A stretch of 64,000 nt of DNA from Marchantia polymorpha subsp. ruderalis (lineage: Eukaryota; Streptophyta; Marchantiopsida; Marchantiales; Marchantiaceae): assembly GCA_037833965.1 (NCBI GenBank), contig AP031357.1, positions 5,538,001 to 5,602,000 of the forward strand, written 5' to 3'. The notes below the pieces were generated by a model. The model worked only from the letters and a program-made list of their open reading frames with translations, was not told the DNA's origin and did no database searches. Position numbers and translations under genes: made by a program. Positions 1-12,769 of this stretch are shown piece by piece. Each line of letters begins with the position of its first letter. The stretch's first letter is position 1.

Positions 1-1772
1 TGTAGTAGTCAGTTGTTGTGAAGGGATCTTGTGAATTCAACTCCACATAAACTACTTACGTATGGAATAAGGTAATGAGCGAGTTGATCGAACTTCAATT
101 TACTTCCCCTCCGTGAATTAATATTCAGACGTCATCCTTAAAGTTTATTTTGGCCAAGTATATTTTCAATTACGAGTGGCGGCCACAGACGGCAATGAAG
201 GCAGACTGAATCCCCCCTTTAAACGGGCGATATTCATCTTCACTTCAACTAGAATGACTTAAGCACCAACTCATCAAGTACCGGGTGTTGTTAACTGATA
301 TATGAACGACTTTCTATAGAAGCATCAAATGGTTTTTTTTGGTGTGTGTAGAACCACCTCGTCTGAAGGTCACTACTTATGCTTACTACAGTTGACATGC
401 TTTGCTACAAAATTCGCTTCACATCTGACCCGCCCTTTTTCCCTTTTAGAGAGAAAAGGTTTATGACAGATATTCCTGTCCCCGTTGTATGACTTCGAGA
501 CAAACTGAAAATCATGTTTCTCGTTAGTTTCACTCGTATTTAGATTATTCTGCTTCTGGAAAAGTCGCAGTTGCCAGAGTGCAGGTTGTATCCATGAACT
601 TGCGCTTTTAGGGAGGACAGTTGATGCAGTGCCGAATGAACCAAGTTTAGTAGAATTGTAGCGTCGTGTGATGTCGATGAAGGTTCGTGGAGTAGTGTCA
701 AGAATCCAGACTTTATTGCTCACCTTGTACAGATGATGGTTATACCGTATGATATGTCATCTGCATGTAATTGAGGTGTCGCCCTTGCTATGCAATCTTC
801 ATCAACCAATAATGGATGCTATGTCTGTCCAAATTTTTAATCAAAGACTTAAAGATAATGCTTCACACAGAGTAACACACACACTACAAAATCCCTGATT
901 TGTGACCTCAATCACTACTTCTTTTTACGGCAAGTCATGTTTTTAATTCCACGAGGGTGTTTTATCACAGTTGGCTGATTTGGAAGTAGTCTCTCCTGCG
1001 TTTTGGCATCTTCCTGTGTTATATGTGGCTTCTTTTCTCTTCTTTGTCTTGGGAGTTCTCTGTGCCGCTTTCTTTGCGAAGGTATTTACGTTCTGCGGTA
1101 GTGGCCCCAGTTCCCCTACTACTCGAAGTAGTTGTATCGTCTATCACTTCGAATTTGCCTGGAGACCATCTTTTACTGTAGTAGTCTACTACTGAACGCA
1201 TCTTCTCGGTTACAACATAGATTGAGCTGTGGATGTCAACCCACATTACCAGCCAGTATATGTATGATACGTTAGGTTCATGCAGTTACTGTAAAGAGGT
1301 GATTTTTGCTATGTTTATTCAGTTACTTTTGGAAACGTGACAGTAGGTAGGGCTGTAATTTGGTTAGCAGTAAATTAGGGATATGTTAAACTCTTGTATC
1401 GGGTCTCGCATTGCATATTGGCTTCTCTGTTGCGGTTTGTGATCCTCATCCTCACATTCCGCATCCCACATGATTCTGTATGGAACTTTCCGGCCCGTTC
1501 TCTCATTGTGTTTCAATGAAGTTCTCAGTACATCGACAACTCTGGATGGAATGAAACATTGTGTTAACTCTCTCGTTCCGGGTAATTTCGTGTCAAGAAG
1601 TTTTTATTTGCTCTTTTCAATTCTATGTTCTCAAAACACAGATAGCAACGCAACGGTTCTTCAATCTACCTTTTTCATATACCACTCAAACCAACTTCAT
1701 CCCCTTAGTATAGGTAGTCTATGAATTCTTTTCTCACGCGTTTCCATTTCCTTCTTTCCTTTTTTACCGCAG
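1..1772. other. Region upstream of the first recognised VAL exon
   Basis: I see no convincing gene here. The VAL gene that follows should have one more upstream coding exon, encoding the first half of its N-terminal zinc-binding module, and it should lie in or before this stretch. I looked for a conserved Cys-rich segment in all frames and did not find one. The region is AT-moderate and has only short ORFs of unremarkable composition (for example 971-1195 and 1470-1724 on the plus strand). It may hold the promoter, the 5' UTR and a first intron. The missing exon may also lie outside the window. Confidence 0.4.
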
Positions 1773-4700
1773 GTCTGTGTTCGACCAAGGGCGTTTTTGC
1801 GAGACTTTTCACTCCGATGATGCAGGTTGGAGAACATGCAATGCTTGCAAGAAGGTGGGGCACCCTATATTGATATTAGTTTTTCTGGTGTCTCTTGTTG
1901 TAGAGTTGACAACAGAGTTGACAGTTGACAACAGAGTTGTTGCCTGAGTTCGGAACGGTCCATACTATTCCAAGTTTGAACACATGATTAAATAATCAAG
2001 AAGCGAAACAGTCTTGTGACATCTGACATCTCACCAGGTCTCTGACCGTCTTGTGTGTTTTACAGCAATTTTTAAGTCCTAAGCGTTATTCTGACATAAC
2101 CTGGCTTGCTCCGTTGTGCAGCGTGTACATTGTGGATGCATCGCCTCGTTGTACTCATTTGTTCTCCTGGATGCTGGTGGGGTGGAGTGCTTTTCTTGTG
2201 CTACCAAAACTGCACCTGCATTGGTATGTACAATATGCTCCAATACACCTCAAACCGAAAGAAACTTCAAGGTTGCATTTTTTTGAACCTTGGCTTCTTG
2301 GTGGTAGTCGTCGACCTCATTGAAGAGGTCGGAAGCCCTTTGAAGAATTAGCTACGAGAATATCTACAATATGGCCATAATATCGGGAAATGAAGGCTCT
2401 GACTTAATGGGGGTTACTTGTGTGAGAATAGGCACGATGAATGTACAGGTGAAAGTTTTATGGACTTATCTTATGCTTCCACTCTGTCCAGATCGCTCAC
2501 TTATTTGCGTCAATTAGCTAATACTTAAGTCTAAGTTTAAGTTTGAAAATCAAAACCTGTTCATATAGCACAAACTTTTCTCACATCCAAGTCAAAGGTT
2601 AATGTACACTTTTGGCAAGAAAATTTGTTACCACGAGATGATTTTATTACAGGTTGTATACTGATGCTATCGTGGGTGCCAGCATGGATCAGATCTCTAA
2701 TGTTTGACTTTTATTGATATTTTGCACTTTCTTGCCACCGTCCAACAGCCCTTGAAGCATTTACAGCACTCAGTAGTTCCTCCTGCCCCACAGCCTCAAA
2801 GAGTGGATCCTCTAGCTGCTAGAGGCTGGAGTGAAACCTTTGGAGCCAGAGCAGCAAGGAACATTGAAGTGGGGACGACCTGGCAGCCTTATTCTTCAGC
2901 TTGGTACCCCCCAAACACTGCGGGATTTCCGATAGTGAGACTTCAGGCTGAACTTGATCGACCTGTCGAAGGAAGCCATGCCGAGCCAACTCTTAAAGGG
3001 TTGGTAATCAGAAATGAAGACGCTTACCCGGAAAGCAAATTTCCGCCCACAAAGGATTCCTCTGCGTCTGCCGAGCATCCACGGGGAGACTCACCTGATG
3101 GAGAGCTACACGCGGTGGAGAGTAGCCCAACATGCTTCTCTAGAGATCCGGGTGCTGTCGGACCAGATAATGTACAAGGTGATTGTGATGGAGAGTCATT
3201 GCGAGTTGGTGTTGCGACGTCAATTGGTTTGGAGAATATAATCGGAAGTTCCGGTAAAGTTGGTGTTGATGTGACTCGAGTAATTACGGGAAAGAGTTTG
3301 TTTCCGACTCAGGACCTACTTAATGCTGGACCTTCCACAGGATTAAGCATGTCTATCGGAACATCTGCCAGGAAGGAAGGTGCGGGCGAGGGAAGCCAAC
3401 AAGGAGGTATATTGGGACCAGCTGGTGCGCTTACTACGCCAGCTGGTGCTGGATCGTCTGGTGTAAGTGCGGAGTCAAGGGATCTGGCCTCTAAATTTAC
3501 CGGATTGAGTCCATATCGTTCCCGACACAGACAACTTCTACCTCGACCATACCATGCAGGGACAGCTTCTCCGAATTCTAATGCTGAAGTGAAAAGCAAC
3601 GAAGCCGGATCAGTGCGAGTTGCTCGCCCACCAGGTCAAGGAAGGGGCCGCAACCAGTTGCTACCTCGGTACTGGCCGCGTATAACCGACCAAGAGCTTC
3701 AGCAGATAACTTCGGGAGAGTATCCTTTTAACAAAATTCTTTCCAAAGAAACAATTACAGGTTGTGATTCACCAGTTTACTTTCGACTATGTTAGTTCGC
3801 TTTACTTCTCTCTTCTCGTTAGTCTTAACCTGTTGTCAGTTCAAACGCGACCATCACACCCTTGTTCGAGAAGATGCTGAGTGCAAGTGATGCTGGTCGT
3901 ATCGGGAGGCTGGTCCTTCCAAAAGCTTGTGCAGAGGTACAATACTAACGCGCGTTGAGAGTGCATATATCTTATCTCTGAGCCAATATATTGCGACAAT
4001 TTTGGAAGAGCTGTTTTCTTTTTAGGCCATGGATCAGCCTATGACAGGCAAATATCATTGATTACGATATTTCTTATATTCAGTGATTGTTAGCCTTGTA
4101 CTTGTCTGCAGTATGTTACTTGGGGGAGACATAAATATTTATGATGATTGATCTTCGTACATTCTATGTGCTTGCTCGGAAGAGAAACTGATAAGTTTTC
4201 CGGTTTCATGTCGTCCAGGCTTACTTTCCTGCAATCTCACAACCAGAAGGTCTGCCTATGAAAATTCAAGACATTACAGGAAAGGAGTGGCTATTTCAGT
4301 TCCGTTTCTGGCCCAATAACAACAGCAGGATGTATGTCTTGGAAGGTGTCACCCCCTGCATACAATCAATGCAGCTGCTCGCGGGCGATACTGGTAAACA
4401 CTCTCTTGCACGGAATGCTACTTTCCAGGCTTTTTTCCACATCAGGGATTATTTAGATTGGACTGATGCGGGCTAGGTGATGAGGTTACATGTCTCTTCT
4501 GTAATATAAGGATTTACCGATTATTTCTACAGACGTCCCCGTCGCTAGCGAAAAGTATCTATCTTGGAATTGGGGGTAGTCCTGCGGCGTTTTGACCTCG
4601 AAAGTCATTATCTGTGGATGATTGATTCTGATGTTTCATATTTAAAAACTACGGAGTCATAATCATTGTTTTCTAACTACGTGGTTGAGAAGAACACGTT

Positions 4701-7700
4701 TAACTTTGGCTACCTTTTGGCTACCAATTTTAATTATCACTGAGATCTGTGAACTGCCATTGGGCATCTCCTTAGACTCTGCATCTTCCTAGATTTTCGT
4801 TTCAGGTCAAACATTTCCACGGGCCTACATATTTAGTGAACCATTAGTTTTCTGCATTATCACGTCATAAATTATAAATGCATCCTTGTTGCCTGGTATC
4901 CATATGGATAAATTCATCAAAATTTTGTCTCTTTTGAGCTGATTCTTAATGCCTGATTTGATCAATAATAAATGAAATCAAGCGCGACTCTGGATCTAGA
5001 GAAGTGGGAATCTTGAAGGAGGAGCGATCTTATTTAGTCAGTTGTGGCTTTGATGTCTTATGCAGTCACGTTCAGTAGACTAGATCCAGAAGGAAAACTT
5101 GTCATGGGTTATCGACGAGCTCCAGCTTTGCTTACTTCTCAGGTCTGAATCAGCTTTTATTTTATGCTAGCTCTTTTTTTCCATTTTGTGCATGTGAATT
5201 ATTTAAAAGTTAGAGATGATGTATTGTGTAGTGCTATCTTCATGTTACGGCTGAATTTTTGTTTTGGAGGCAGATTAGGTTTCCGTATTCCTTCTTTTGA
5301 TGTTATTATTCTATACCGGCAATTGCAGCTTACATTGAAAAACAAGCGCGAATGCGTTAAGTTTTTGTTGCTAAACAGTATCTGGCTTAATAATGAACAT
5401 TTTATCGAATGGAAGAAAATAAGGCATCTTGGAACGTTAGTTAGAAACCTTTTTTGTCAGATTTCTAACTTTGTCTTGTATTTATCAAATTTAAGAATCA
5501 TAACATCTGGAATTCTATTCTGTCAGTTTCATGCATGCAGCATCTGACTTCTTTTTGTATACAAGCCTTGTAAGTCACTTGATTTCTCCAGGTGGTTACT
5601 GTATGAGTAGAATTTTGATGGTAGGAAGAGCTGGCTTGTGTGCTTCAGGATCCTAAGACGGCCACGAGGGGCACCTCCGCTAATGTGTCTAAGGGTTTAA
5701 GTTGTGGAAGTATTGACGGCCTTTATGCCAGTACTGGAGCATCGTTGCTTTCTGTCAGTGCAAACGCAGAAGCACGAAATAAGTCAGGCCAGAGCGATGT
5801 GTCAGACTCAGGGTATGGATGGTCTAAAGCTGAGAAAGGCATGGGAAAGGAAGGCTCAATGCTCGAAGCCTTGTCGCAGGTGGATAGAAAGCAGCGAGGG
5901 CGTCCTCTTGGTGGGAAGAGTAAGAGGCTTCGCTTAGAAAATGAAGACTCTTTAGAACTGAAGAACAGTTGGGAAGAAGCTCAAGAATTACTGAGACCAC
6001 CCCCATCTGTGGTGCCAAGTATTGTGACCATTGAGGGTCATGAGTTTGAAGAATATGAGGTAAAGAAGGTTTCTATTGTGATTTATCATATGGCTCTTAA
6101 AACATTTGGTAATTTTCTTTCCCTTTTTGAAATCTGGAACTGTGACATTAATCTTATAAACAATTGGTTTTCGCAGGAACCACCAATTTTTACCAAGCGG
6201 ACAATCTTCACCTCAAGACAGTCTGGGTAAGCCCTGCATACATATGTCATTTCTTTAAAATTTGATCAACTTTCCTGAATCTAATCATGTTTCCTCTTGC
6301 CTCATTTCCTCTTCCTAGGGCTCGCTATCTGTTCTTGTCGATTGAGGAATGTGAGGGTGCTCCTTGCAAGTGATGCAGGGAACAGGACCAGTGGGCCCAG
6401 TGTGACGAGTGTGGTAGCTGGAGAAGAGTCCCCCCAGAGGTCCTAGTAACAGCGAGATGGACTTGTACTGATAATACTTGGGATCATAAAAGGTATATCA
6501 GGACTTCCTGCCCTCCTTGATGTGTTGTTTTCTCTTTGAGAGTTCGTGTATATTTAGAAGGGTTTGTCGTTTTGTTGTTCATATAGCTCCCCACCTCTTT
6601 CATGTGTTCATTTTATGTTTTACGTAACTGGATCTTTTGTTGCTTGGACTTATTGGGTTGTGGTCTCTCAACAGGGCGATGTGCAGTGCACCCCAGGAGC
6701 TGAGCAATGATGATGTTGATCACCTTTTGGGGCTTATTCCGGGGGAAGGCAGGTTTCTGAAATTGTACCGCCGCTTTTTTGTTGGTCATACCAATTCATA
6801 GTTGCTGTTATAGGAGTTGGAACCAGTAGGCATAGTACTTTAACTTGACGGGAAATTCATATGAGCATTCATATGATCATTTTAAGGCTTACATTGTTAA
6901 CAGCTCTGTCAGGTGAACGTTTGTGAACATGTGTTCTTTAAATTTGTTGTTTTTATCCTCCTGTGTGGTTTAGGACCTGTGTAAAGAGCCCATTTTTTTC
7001 AACTAGGAGTGTGGTGTGGGGATTTTCCGGCTATTGTCGCCGATTTTGGGTTGAGGTTGTAAGCGTTCTGTGATCAGTTTGGTTTGATTTTGAAAGTCAT
7101 TGTAAAATAGACCATTTGCTTCGTGTCCAGAATCTGTAGTTTGAGATAATACTAGTATATGTATTGACCCTGGGAACTTTATGTATAATTTACTGAAGCT
7201 TTATAATTATGGAGCGGCTTGTTATCCCTCAGTTTAGGCTAATTATCTCTCACCCTACTATACTAGGGTGAAGGATAATTAGCCAAGTAACCCAAGTGGT
7301 TGGACGAGTTTTCGATCGGGCCCTTGGCCGGTGACAAAAGCCTGAACGAAGAATCCGAACATGGAGAACATTTCGAGCCTTCCGTTCTTCAACTCCTTCA
7401 CCTTCAGCTCGGCGAAGGTGTCGGGGTCCTCAGCCAAGTTCAGGGGGTCGAATTGACCTCCGGGGTAGATCGGGTCGCTCACCTTTCCCACTCTGTATAT
7501 CTCGATGGCTCCCATGAGCACGACCTGGCAGGCCCAGATGGCCAGAATGCTCTGCGCACGGACGAGGCCAGAGTTGCCGAGGTAGTCCAGACCTCCCTCG
7601 GAGAAGATCTGCGATCCGGCCTTGAACCAGACTGCCTCGCCGAACTTCACTCCGTTTTTGGCCAGCAACTCGGGGGTCACACTTCCCAAAGCTCCCAACA

Positions 7701-9291
7701 TGGCCCATAGGGCGTGGATCAACTCCAGCTCCCAGTTCTTGGCGAAGGTCTCGGGGTCGGCAGAGAGTCCGGCGGTGTCCCAACCGTAGTCAAGTCACCG
7801 GGGAACTCACCGGTCAAGTACGATGGGGTGGCACCGGAGAAGTGGCCCAAGTACAGACTTGGTTCGGTCCGGAAGGGCCCGATCGAGAACTTGTCCGACC
7901 ACTTGGGTGACTTGGTTAATTATCCCTCACCCTAGTATAGTAGGGTGAGAGATAATTAGCCTAAACTGAGGGATAACTAGCCGCTCCCTATAATTAATGC
8001 CTTCTATATAACACTAGCATTTCGTTCTTTGTCTCCATGCTTCTTTCCATCCATAATCCATTGTCGTCCTTGAGACTTAGATATGCTTTGGGGCCTTGCA
8101 TGTAAACTCCTGCGGTTGATCCTTTACTGTTTTATCTATCTCACACTGGCCTATTCTGATTTTCAGCTCGTGTTTTTCCGGAAGCAACTGGTTGTCTGAC
8201 TGACTAGGATTGTAGACTTCAATAGCATTCTTGATCCTTTGAATCACGTCAGAACGTGTGTTTATCTCATGAGCTTATATCCTCTTTCTAAGTGCTCGTC
8301 CTACTAGCTGCTGTGGTGCAAATTTATTCAATGTTCGGTTTTGTTGTTTTCGTTCTGTACAGAATTTGCGATTCCAGAAAAGAACGATACTAAAGCGGTA
8401 GGTTCTGGGCCTATGGTGGTGGAGACTTCAGCTGGTTTGGATGCTTTGGCGATTGCAGCAGCTATGGGGGAAACTGGTAGAGTTTCAACCTCACCATCGT
8501 CTCCTGCACGAACCACTAAGCATCCGCGGCACCGGCCTGGCTGTACTTGTATTGTTTGCATACAACCACCAAGTGGGAAAGGTCCTAAACACAAACAGAA
8601 CTGCCTGTGCAATGTTTGTGTCACCGTTAAAAGACGGTTCAAAACTTTAATGCTGCGTCGCAAAAAGCGGCTGTCTGAGCGTGAAGCAGAAGGTTACGTA
8701 AGGAGGAAACGCAAAGATGATGTCGAGGTCAGCAGCAGTTCGAAACTGGTCACTGATGCTGGTTCGTTAGCGGATGGTGGCTCTAGGCATGAAAGTTCGG
8801 GTGGTGGAACCGTTGTGGAGGGACCAAGAAGAGACGATGCCTTGGTTGCAGATATTAGCAACAGTTCAGGCTTAACAGCATTTGGATTATCCTTCCCGAG
8901 CACAAACGCAGGGGAAGATGCTCTTGTGAGCAAAGGACAAATTGATCTTAATAGCCAGCCAGAGCGGGAGGAGGAACCTACGAAACTGGGTAGAGTAAGC
9001 ATGAAACAGCTGTTACAGGATGCAAGTCAGCCTCTTGATACATATTTGAAGCAGCAAGGAATGACCAGTCTTTTCGGTAGTCAGGCAGCCGAGACTTCAG
9101 GTGCAGTAGGACACTGCGGAGGCAATAGTGAGAAGAAGAGTGATGAGCAGAGTAGCAGCCAGTGTCAAGATCACTCGAATGAAGAAGCTTCTCAGACTTC
9201 CGCCAGGATTCAAGGAGACAGTGCTGGTATCCCTAATCAGGCAGGTGCTCAAACCCAAGCTCGAATGCAAGGTTTATGCAGTTGGATCTAG
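1773..9291 (+). CDS. VAL: VAL/HSI2-type B3 transcriptional repressor (multi-exon, 5' end not resolved)
   Basis: Family role: nuclear B3 factors that bind RY elements and recruit Polycomb and histone deacetylase to silence the embryo programme. Exons read from splice sites and protein similarity are 1773-1854, 2122-2223, about 2749-3719, 3840-3936, 4219-4393, 5066-5142, 5649-6059, 6177-6226, 6379-6492, 6675-about 6748 and 8363-9291. Exons 1-2 give the VAL N-terminal Cys/His module ([20 protein letters not shown], then RVHCGCIAS). The B3 domain spans 3840-5142 ([54 protein letters not shown]). The CW zinc finger is at 6379-6492 ([16 protein letters not shown], ending W-T-C). The last exon has the conserved Cys-rich block ([20 protein letters not shown], then CLCNVC), a basic stretch and an EAR repression motif (IDLN). 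Stop TAG is at 9289. The intron at about 6749-8362 holds a transposon and is best explained by a GC-AG splice pair. The initiating exon was not found, so the start is the first exon I can support. The boundary at about 2749 is uncertain: the sequence just upstream (2653-2700) could be a separate exon. Confidence 0.9.
7211..7325 (+). repeat. Left terminal inverted repeat
   Basis: This arm of about 115 bp matches the reverse complement of 7874-7988. It includes the terminal GGAGCGGCT, an internal palindrome, and at its inner edge the codons for the LHCII C-terminal stretch (minus strand, reading roughly [11 protein letters not shown]). Homology stops just after GGGCCCTT. Confidence 0.88.
7279..7905 (-). 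pseudogene. Captured LHCII chlorophyll a/b-binding protein fragment
   Basis: On the minus strand this reads the body of an Lhcb-type light-harvesting protein: an N-side segment ([20 protein letters not shown]), helix B, helix C ([16 protein letters not shown]) and helix A ([20 protein letters not shown]), ending just before the normal C-terminus. No transit peptide, start region or final residues are present. It is broken: a few extra bases after the GEFPGD codons shift the frame, and the C-terminal codons inside the left repeat are out of frame with the body. The helix B Arg expected in the H-x-R-W-A-M motif is Leu (IHALWAM), and GRLAMF has become GRLEMF. No intron is seen, so the source was intronless or a processed copy. 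A functional light-harvesting protein is very unlikely. Confidence 0.9.
7874..7988 (-). repeat. Right terminal inverted repeat
   Basis: This is the mirror copy of 7211-7325. Its plus strand reads the LHCII C-terminal motif [12 protein letters not shown], so this part of the gene is present twice, in opposite orientations, at the two ends of the element. The arm ends with AGCCGCTCCC, followed by TATAATTA. Confidence 0.88.
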
Positions 9292-12200
9292 CTGACTCAC
9301 AACAATCCTCCCTTTACTGCAAGTTTAAGACAGCAGATATTATGATGTCTCGTGGACCTTTGCCTGGCCCCGCTTCCAGGGCCCTGGTGAACTCCATGAA
9401 TTGAGACTAAGGGCCAACTTGACGTGCAGGTCTCCAATCAAATATCATGAGTATTCTGGTGACTCTATACATTCCAGTACATCTAAAGAAGACCCCTTGT
9501 TAGCTGAGCTTGGTGCAACAGCACCTGCAAAGATGTTTGCCACGGGTTCTGGAAGAGGACGGCAGATCTGCAGTGGCTGTCATCAGCCTATTGGTTGAGC
9601 TGCTAAGGTTTTTTCTTTAACCCACGTATAAACTATACGATGTGATGCTGTTGTTCCTTTTTGATGATTGGGTTGAGTTCTTGGTCGATGGTTCATCCTT
9701 AATCTGTGACTGCTTACTCAGCACCTTAGATTCCTAGGTGGGTTTGGTGATCTAAAGCTGCAGTGGTGCCGCTCGCCTCTTTAGCTGGATTTTGGTAATG
9801 CAAGAGGATAACCCTGGTTTGTAGCTGAGAGGTTAAAAGGTTATCTTCACTGGTTTATTGGGGGAGTCTACGTATTCATGCCGTTGTGCATGTAATACGC
9901 TGAGAACTCAAGCAAACTCATCTAGTCATCTGTTTAAATCTATCCGCACTAATGGGAAGGCGAAACCGATGGCGATTGTATAATATAGATACGTTCAAGC
10001 CAAACTTTTGTACTTCAATAGAAGTCGTACATCAAGTTGTACATCCTTCAGATCTTGCTTTCTTAAAATATCAAATAAGTGATTTTAGGAAGTACGCAGA
10101 GTTGAAGTACGTATAATAGAGCCATTTTTTTCTACGTCCGAATGACACTTCGGTACCGTTTTTGAAATATTCTGAGGATTAAGTCTTAGCTCTCTATGAC
10201 CCAGGTTTGCAGGCGCTGTGGAACACGCATCACCTTGGGTAAGAAGAGAATATCAAGGGGCCTACCCTCCACAGAAGTCTGAATAAGTGCTCATGACTAC
10301 CTCCTGATGGGATGCCGACGAAAGGAGGAAAGGGTTGATGCTGAAGAACTCTCCGCTGTTGTAACAGGTTTCTGGAGAGGTTTGCTTTGTTGATGGAGTT
10401 TCTCCTCCCGACGTGTTCTAGAATTCATCTTGGTCTTCAAGATATCTGTAATGATTGTATTTGTATTGTGGGTTACTCACTTGTTCCCTTCACAACTCGG
10501 GTAGTTTTATTATTGAAGAAGCTGGAAAGTCAACTATCAATGTTGTAGGAAGAGATTAGGTCGACGAACACGAGTCCGTCATGTAGATGATAAATTGACT
10601 TAGGAATTCTAATTGTGACTACTGTAATTAATTTTGTAGCCTACATTGGTCATCAGATCTTCATTGTCAAGCTTTTGCCTGGTACCTATTTTTTAAAATA
10701 TATTGTTACTCATTCTTGAGGAGCCCTTTGAAGCTCTTCCATCGTTCACTTCAACTGCTAAGGCTTCACCGAAATTTATAGATCAAGCGTTTTGAAGCTC
10801 ACATGTGTCTTTGAACGTGATAGTTTGATGTGCTTTTTAGCTCGCGCGGATATATCTTTCGTTGAGTAGTTGTTGGCGAATAGGAAACGATGTAAGTTGG
10901 CTCGAATCATGGTCAGGAATAGCTGCACTGATTTTTGAGAAAATCATTCACTACCTGTCAATTGAATATGACTTTAATTGGACGTATTTTATCAATATTT
11001 TGCACGCTTCTGCATATCTGAGCACTTTATTATCCATTATTATCAACTTTCGAATGTGTCCAAACTTCCAGATCACGAGACCAATAGTTGAATATTGTTC
11101 AGTTAACACGATGAGCTCGAGACTGGACTTACGATCATTAGCGATGATTTTTTTACGTTCAACTTGCCAGTTTACACGTGAAGGTTTTGGAGCAGCGGAT
11201 GCTGCAGCGACTCTAAGTAGCCATTGCAATGATCGTCGTGAGGTTATAATAGCTATGTACACATCAGTACTAGTACCAAGTACTTTGGATTGCTCCCTCA
11301 AAGCGAATCATGAACTTTTGTCTTTGCAGTCAGGTCCTTTCCGCTATGTCGTCGTGTGAACCATTAGCTTCTTATCTAAATTAGGTGGCTTATCGGATAT
11401 TTGAGTACTGGGCGTTTTGCCACATTTCATTTCTACTACGTTCAAGGTGCAGTCCTATCCAGTTGTGTTGTACTCAAGCACGACCAAAACAGCAGGGCGA
11501 GTGTTGAGATGAATCTGTTATCTTGTACCAAGTCGTTCGCCAAAAAGCTTCAGGAAGTCGAGGAGGAACCTGAGTTGGTATCACATCACCGTTTATCTCG
11601 AAAACAAACTCAAAGTGTCATATCGAAAGATATCAACTCGGGCTTGTAGATGTTGTACCTCCAATGTGGATTGTTGAAGTCACAGCACCACCTCGGTACT
11701 TGCTTTAGAACACGTCTTTTTTAGCTTATTGTGTACCATTGGAAAAATAATTGATTGTCTTTTAAATCCATCTACCAGAATGTACGCTTGCTTCGTCAAC
11801 TACCGGATTTATTCATTTTTAATCAAAAAAGGTAATTGTATATCTCTTGATATTTTGCGTCAATACTCTCAACATTTTTTTCGGCGTAGAAATACCTCAC
11901 CGAAAACCCTCTGGTCACAGAAACATCTGATTATCCTTAACTTCGTTTACGGCACAGTGTCAGAAAGTAACCTGATGCACTTATATCAGGAGATTTTAAT
12001 CTCACGAAATTATGGTTGCTTTCAAGGCTAGAGCGACTCTTAAACCCTCAGTTTCAGAACATGATATATTCTAAATCTTGATATCTGCAAGAGCATGAAG
12101 CCTTAGGTTATCGTGTACATAGTAAACTTATATAATATACATTAGGTAAAAAAAGTATTTATAAATCAAAATATATGTTCAGTCAAAATCTTTGAATATC

Positions 12201-12769
12201 AGGTAGAAAAGAAAATGAAACCTTTGAGACCTACAATCTGCCAATTTAAACCGAAAGTTATATCCACCCTTGTTTGAAAATTTGATACATATAAAAAACA
12301 AGTATCGAAGCATATGTACTGTATTGGATTCAGCAAGACAATATAAATCAGCACATTTTGACCCAAGATGTCCATATGCAGAAGATAACTGGACGAGAAT
12401 TCTTCACTCTTCTACAGATTCAGGTAATCGAGCTCCCTACTACACTCAGTTGGAAGATAATTCCCGTTCATCAACATTGCGATATGAATTCAATAGGGGC
12501 TCCAGGGCCACGAGGGGGAAGGTAAATCTATGCGAGACAAGAAGCGTGGCCGGAATGACTGCGTTCGCCTCAGAGCAACACGACACGACAGTCCAAGACC
12601 TAAACCCCTCGGGGTTTCTCTTCTCCATACACAGAGGTTACTGTGATGACCCAGCGGATATCTATCGATCACCACTCTGCTGTTCTGTGGTGCGCAATTG
12701 GAAGGAAGAACGAGACGGAAGGGGAGGGTCGGCGTTTCGAGTCCGCCGGTTGCTTGAAATTTCAATGCG
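9292..12769. other. Intergenic region between VAL and UTP25
   Basis: The first part is probably the VAL 3' UTR. An ORF at 9401-9598 ending in RQICSGCHQPIG has a CxxC pair. It could be an alternative terminal exon or chance, and I do not recognise it. From about 9.6 to 12.4 kb I see only short AT-rich ORFs with no recognisable domain (10,862-11,359 and its antisense partner; 11,729-12,031). The last 400 bases before 12,770 are richer in GC and probably contain the UTP25 promoter and 5' UTR. Confidence 0.5.

Larger units (their letters stand above)
7210..7988. mobile_element. Inverted-repeat (Pack-TIR type) transposon carrying an LHCII gene fragment
   Basis: A 779 bp insertion sits in a VAL intron. 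About 115 bp at the left end (from 7211) recurs in inverted orientation at the right end (to 7988), with roughly 9 mismatches. Both ends start GGAGCGGCT when read inward. The 8 bp TATAATTA flanks the element directly on both sides (7202-7209 and 7989-7996), as expected of a hAT-class target duplication. Each arm also contains a near-perfect internal palindrome of about 50 bp, GGCTAATTATC to GATAATTAGCC, around CACCCTA/TAGGGTG. The centre is GC-rich, unlike the AT-rich host intron, and encodes part of a light-harvesting protein on the minus strand. There is no transposase, so the element is non-autonomous. Confidence 0.88.

Noticed and set aside
3720-3795. Continuation of the VAL exon to 3,795
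   Set aside because: Splicing at 3,719 to 3,840 gives the conserved SGDSNAT junction into the B3 domain. The ORF beyond is intron.
7300-7935. Plus-strand ORFs over the LHCII fragment
   Set aside because: Mostly antisense of the LHCII reading. Only the short [12 protein letters not shown] stretch in the right repeat is meaningful, and it is described with the transposon.
10862-11359. 165 aa plus ORF and 116 aa antisense ORF
   Set aside because: No domain, no splice-consistent neighbours, composition like intergenic DNA.
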